Shown piece by piece: positions 63,596 through 64,000 of a DNA stretch of 64,000 nucleotides. Where the stretch lies: positions 434,001-498,000 of the forward strand of contig NZ_SPNT01000003.1 in assembly GCF_004959855.1 (NCBI RefSeq), read 5' to 3'. This stretch comes from Nitratireductor sp. XY-223. GTDB taxonomy: Bacteria > Pseudomonadota > Alphaproteobacteria > Rhizobiales > Rhizobiaceae. The notes below the pieces were generated by a model. It searched no databases and was not told the DNA's origin. It saw only the letters and a list, made by a program, of their open reading frames with translations. The translations under genes were made by a program, and so were the position numbers. The first letter of the stretch is position 1. The number at the start of each line of letters is the position of its first letter.

Positions 63596-64000
63596 ATGAC
63601 AATCAAACTGCACCATGTCGTCGCCCTTGTCCTGACGCTGGCGCTGTGCGGCGCCGCCGCCGCGGCCGACAAGTTCGGCCAGAACGTTCCCGCGCACTTG
63701 GAAAAGAAGGTCCTGCAGGCACGCCTGATGCGGCTGCCTTACCAGAAGGACCGATACGATCCGAAGAAGTCGGCGAAACTGCTGGAGGAGGTCGTCGCGG
63801 CGAAGCCGGATTATTACCGCGCCTATTTCAATCTCGGCCTGACCTATCACGAACTCGGTGATTACGAGAAATCCACGGTGGCCTTTGACAAGGCCCTGCG
63901 CATACGCCGGGAGCAGAAGATCGACGATTTTACACTGATCAACACCGCCGGCTGGGTCAGCCTCAAGAACGGCGACCTCATCAGGGCCGAGCGGCTGCTG
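63596..64000 (+). CDS. Exported TPR-repeat protein, 5' part only
   Basis: At least 135 codons before the window end. The N-terminus has a signal peptide (HHVVALVLTLALCGAAAAAD). Tetratricopeptide repeats follow: YYRAYFNLGLTYHELGDYEK then STVAFDKALRIRRE, and a further repeat with LINTAGWVSLKNGDLIRAER. TPR proteins act as protein-binding scaffolds. The gene continues beyond the window; it is preceded closely by a two-helix membrane protein gene. Confidence 0.8.
   Translation, partial: MTIKLHHVVALVLTLALCGAAAAADKFGQNVPAHLEKKVLQARLMRLPYQKDRYDPKKSAKLLEEVVAAKPDYYRAYFNLGLTYHELGDYEKSTVAFDKALRIRREQKIDDFTLINTAGWVSLKNGDLIRAERLL

Overview
This window is GC-rich and reads as the chromosome of an alphaproteobacterium, most likely a Hyphomicrobiales member of the Phyllobacteriaceae/Rhizobiaceae type (Mesorhizobium, Nitratireductor or Hoeflea-like). 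The evidence is a rhizobial-style frcRBCAK fructose locus, a thiOSGE operon behind a TPP riboswitch, a DUF992 protein, NsrR/NnrS, and a fused catabolic reductive dehalogenase of the class described from marine Nitratireductor. No rRNA, tRNA, CRISPR array, IS element or phage gene was recognised.

Layout. 1-6000: a truncated sugar ABC binding-protein gene behind two LacI-type operators, then a fructose ABC importer (frcK, frcA, frcC, frcB) facing its ROK repressor frcR across an AT-rich inverted repeat. 6000-9400: a secreted EF-hand protein divergent from an OmpR/EnvZ-type two-component pair, with two sets of 10-bp direct repeats between them. 9600-19250: a surface-glycan island. It holds a tightly coupled four-gene unit (glutamine-dependent asparagine synthetase-like protein, GT-A glycosyltransferase, HTTM-like membrane protein, DCC thiol oxidoreductase), three GT25 glycosyltransferases, a PAPS sulfotransferase and a GT11 fucosyltransferase. 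19400-25700: a class C beta-lactamase-like hydrolase, ferredoxin-NADP reductase, TPP riboswitch plus thiOSGE, and a PLP-dependent dehydratase.

25700-34040: small regulated units. These are LysR with NmrA/VOC genes, a GT1 glycosyltransferase, a FadH-type enoate reductase, a SnoaL-like protein and PadR sharing a textbook PadR operator, and a higBA toxin-antitoxin pair with two palindromic operators. 34020-39000: a copper-type P1B ATPase, a DUF992 protein and an FMN glutamate synthase-like protein. 38979-46454: a candidate dehalogenation locus in which MarR sits between a leftward unit (2-hydroxyacid dehydrogenase plus two tandem paralogous permeases) and a rightward unit (marR-rdhA). RdhA carries the corrinoid/2x[4Fe-4S] dehalogenase and an FMN/NAD(P)H/[2Fe-2S] reductase in one 1077-residue chain. 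46600-50510: the four-gene Anbu cluster (circularly permuted ATP-grasp, alpha-E, transglutaminase-like, Anbu proteasome-related peptidase).

50525-64000: a VOC protein, an AT-rich gene-free gap, taurine-pyruvate aminotransferase and LysR, a full-length but eroded SDR gene, an ABM-type protein, nsrR-nnrS behind a perfect NsrR box, a cupin and MerR gene pair divergent from a CDF metal exporter with a MerR-type 19-bp-spacer promoter, a 1-Cys peroxiredoxin, a GST/YcaC-like hydrolase/VOC operon divergent from LysR, and a membrane protein coupled to a TPR lipoprotein-like protein cut by the window end.

The most interesting regions are the self-contained dehalogenase locus and the coupled asnB/GT/HTTM/DCC unit in the glycan island. 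All functional calls come from reading motifs and context; no database search was run.
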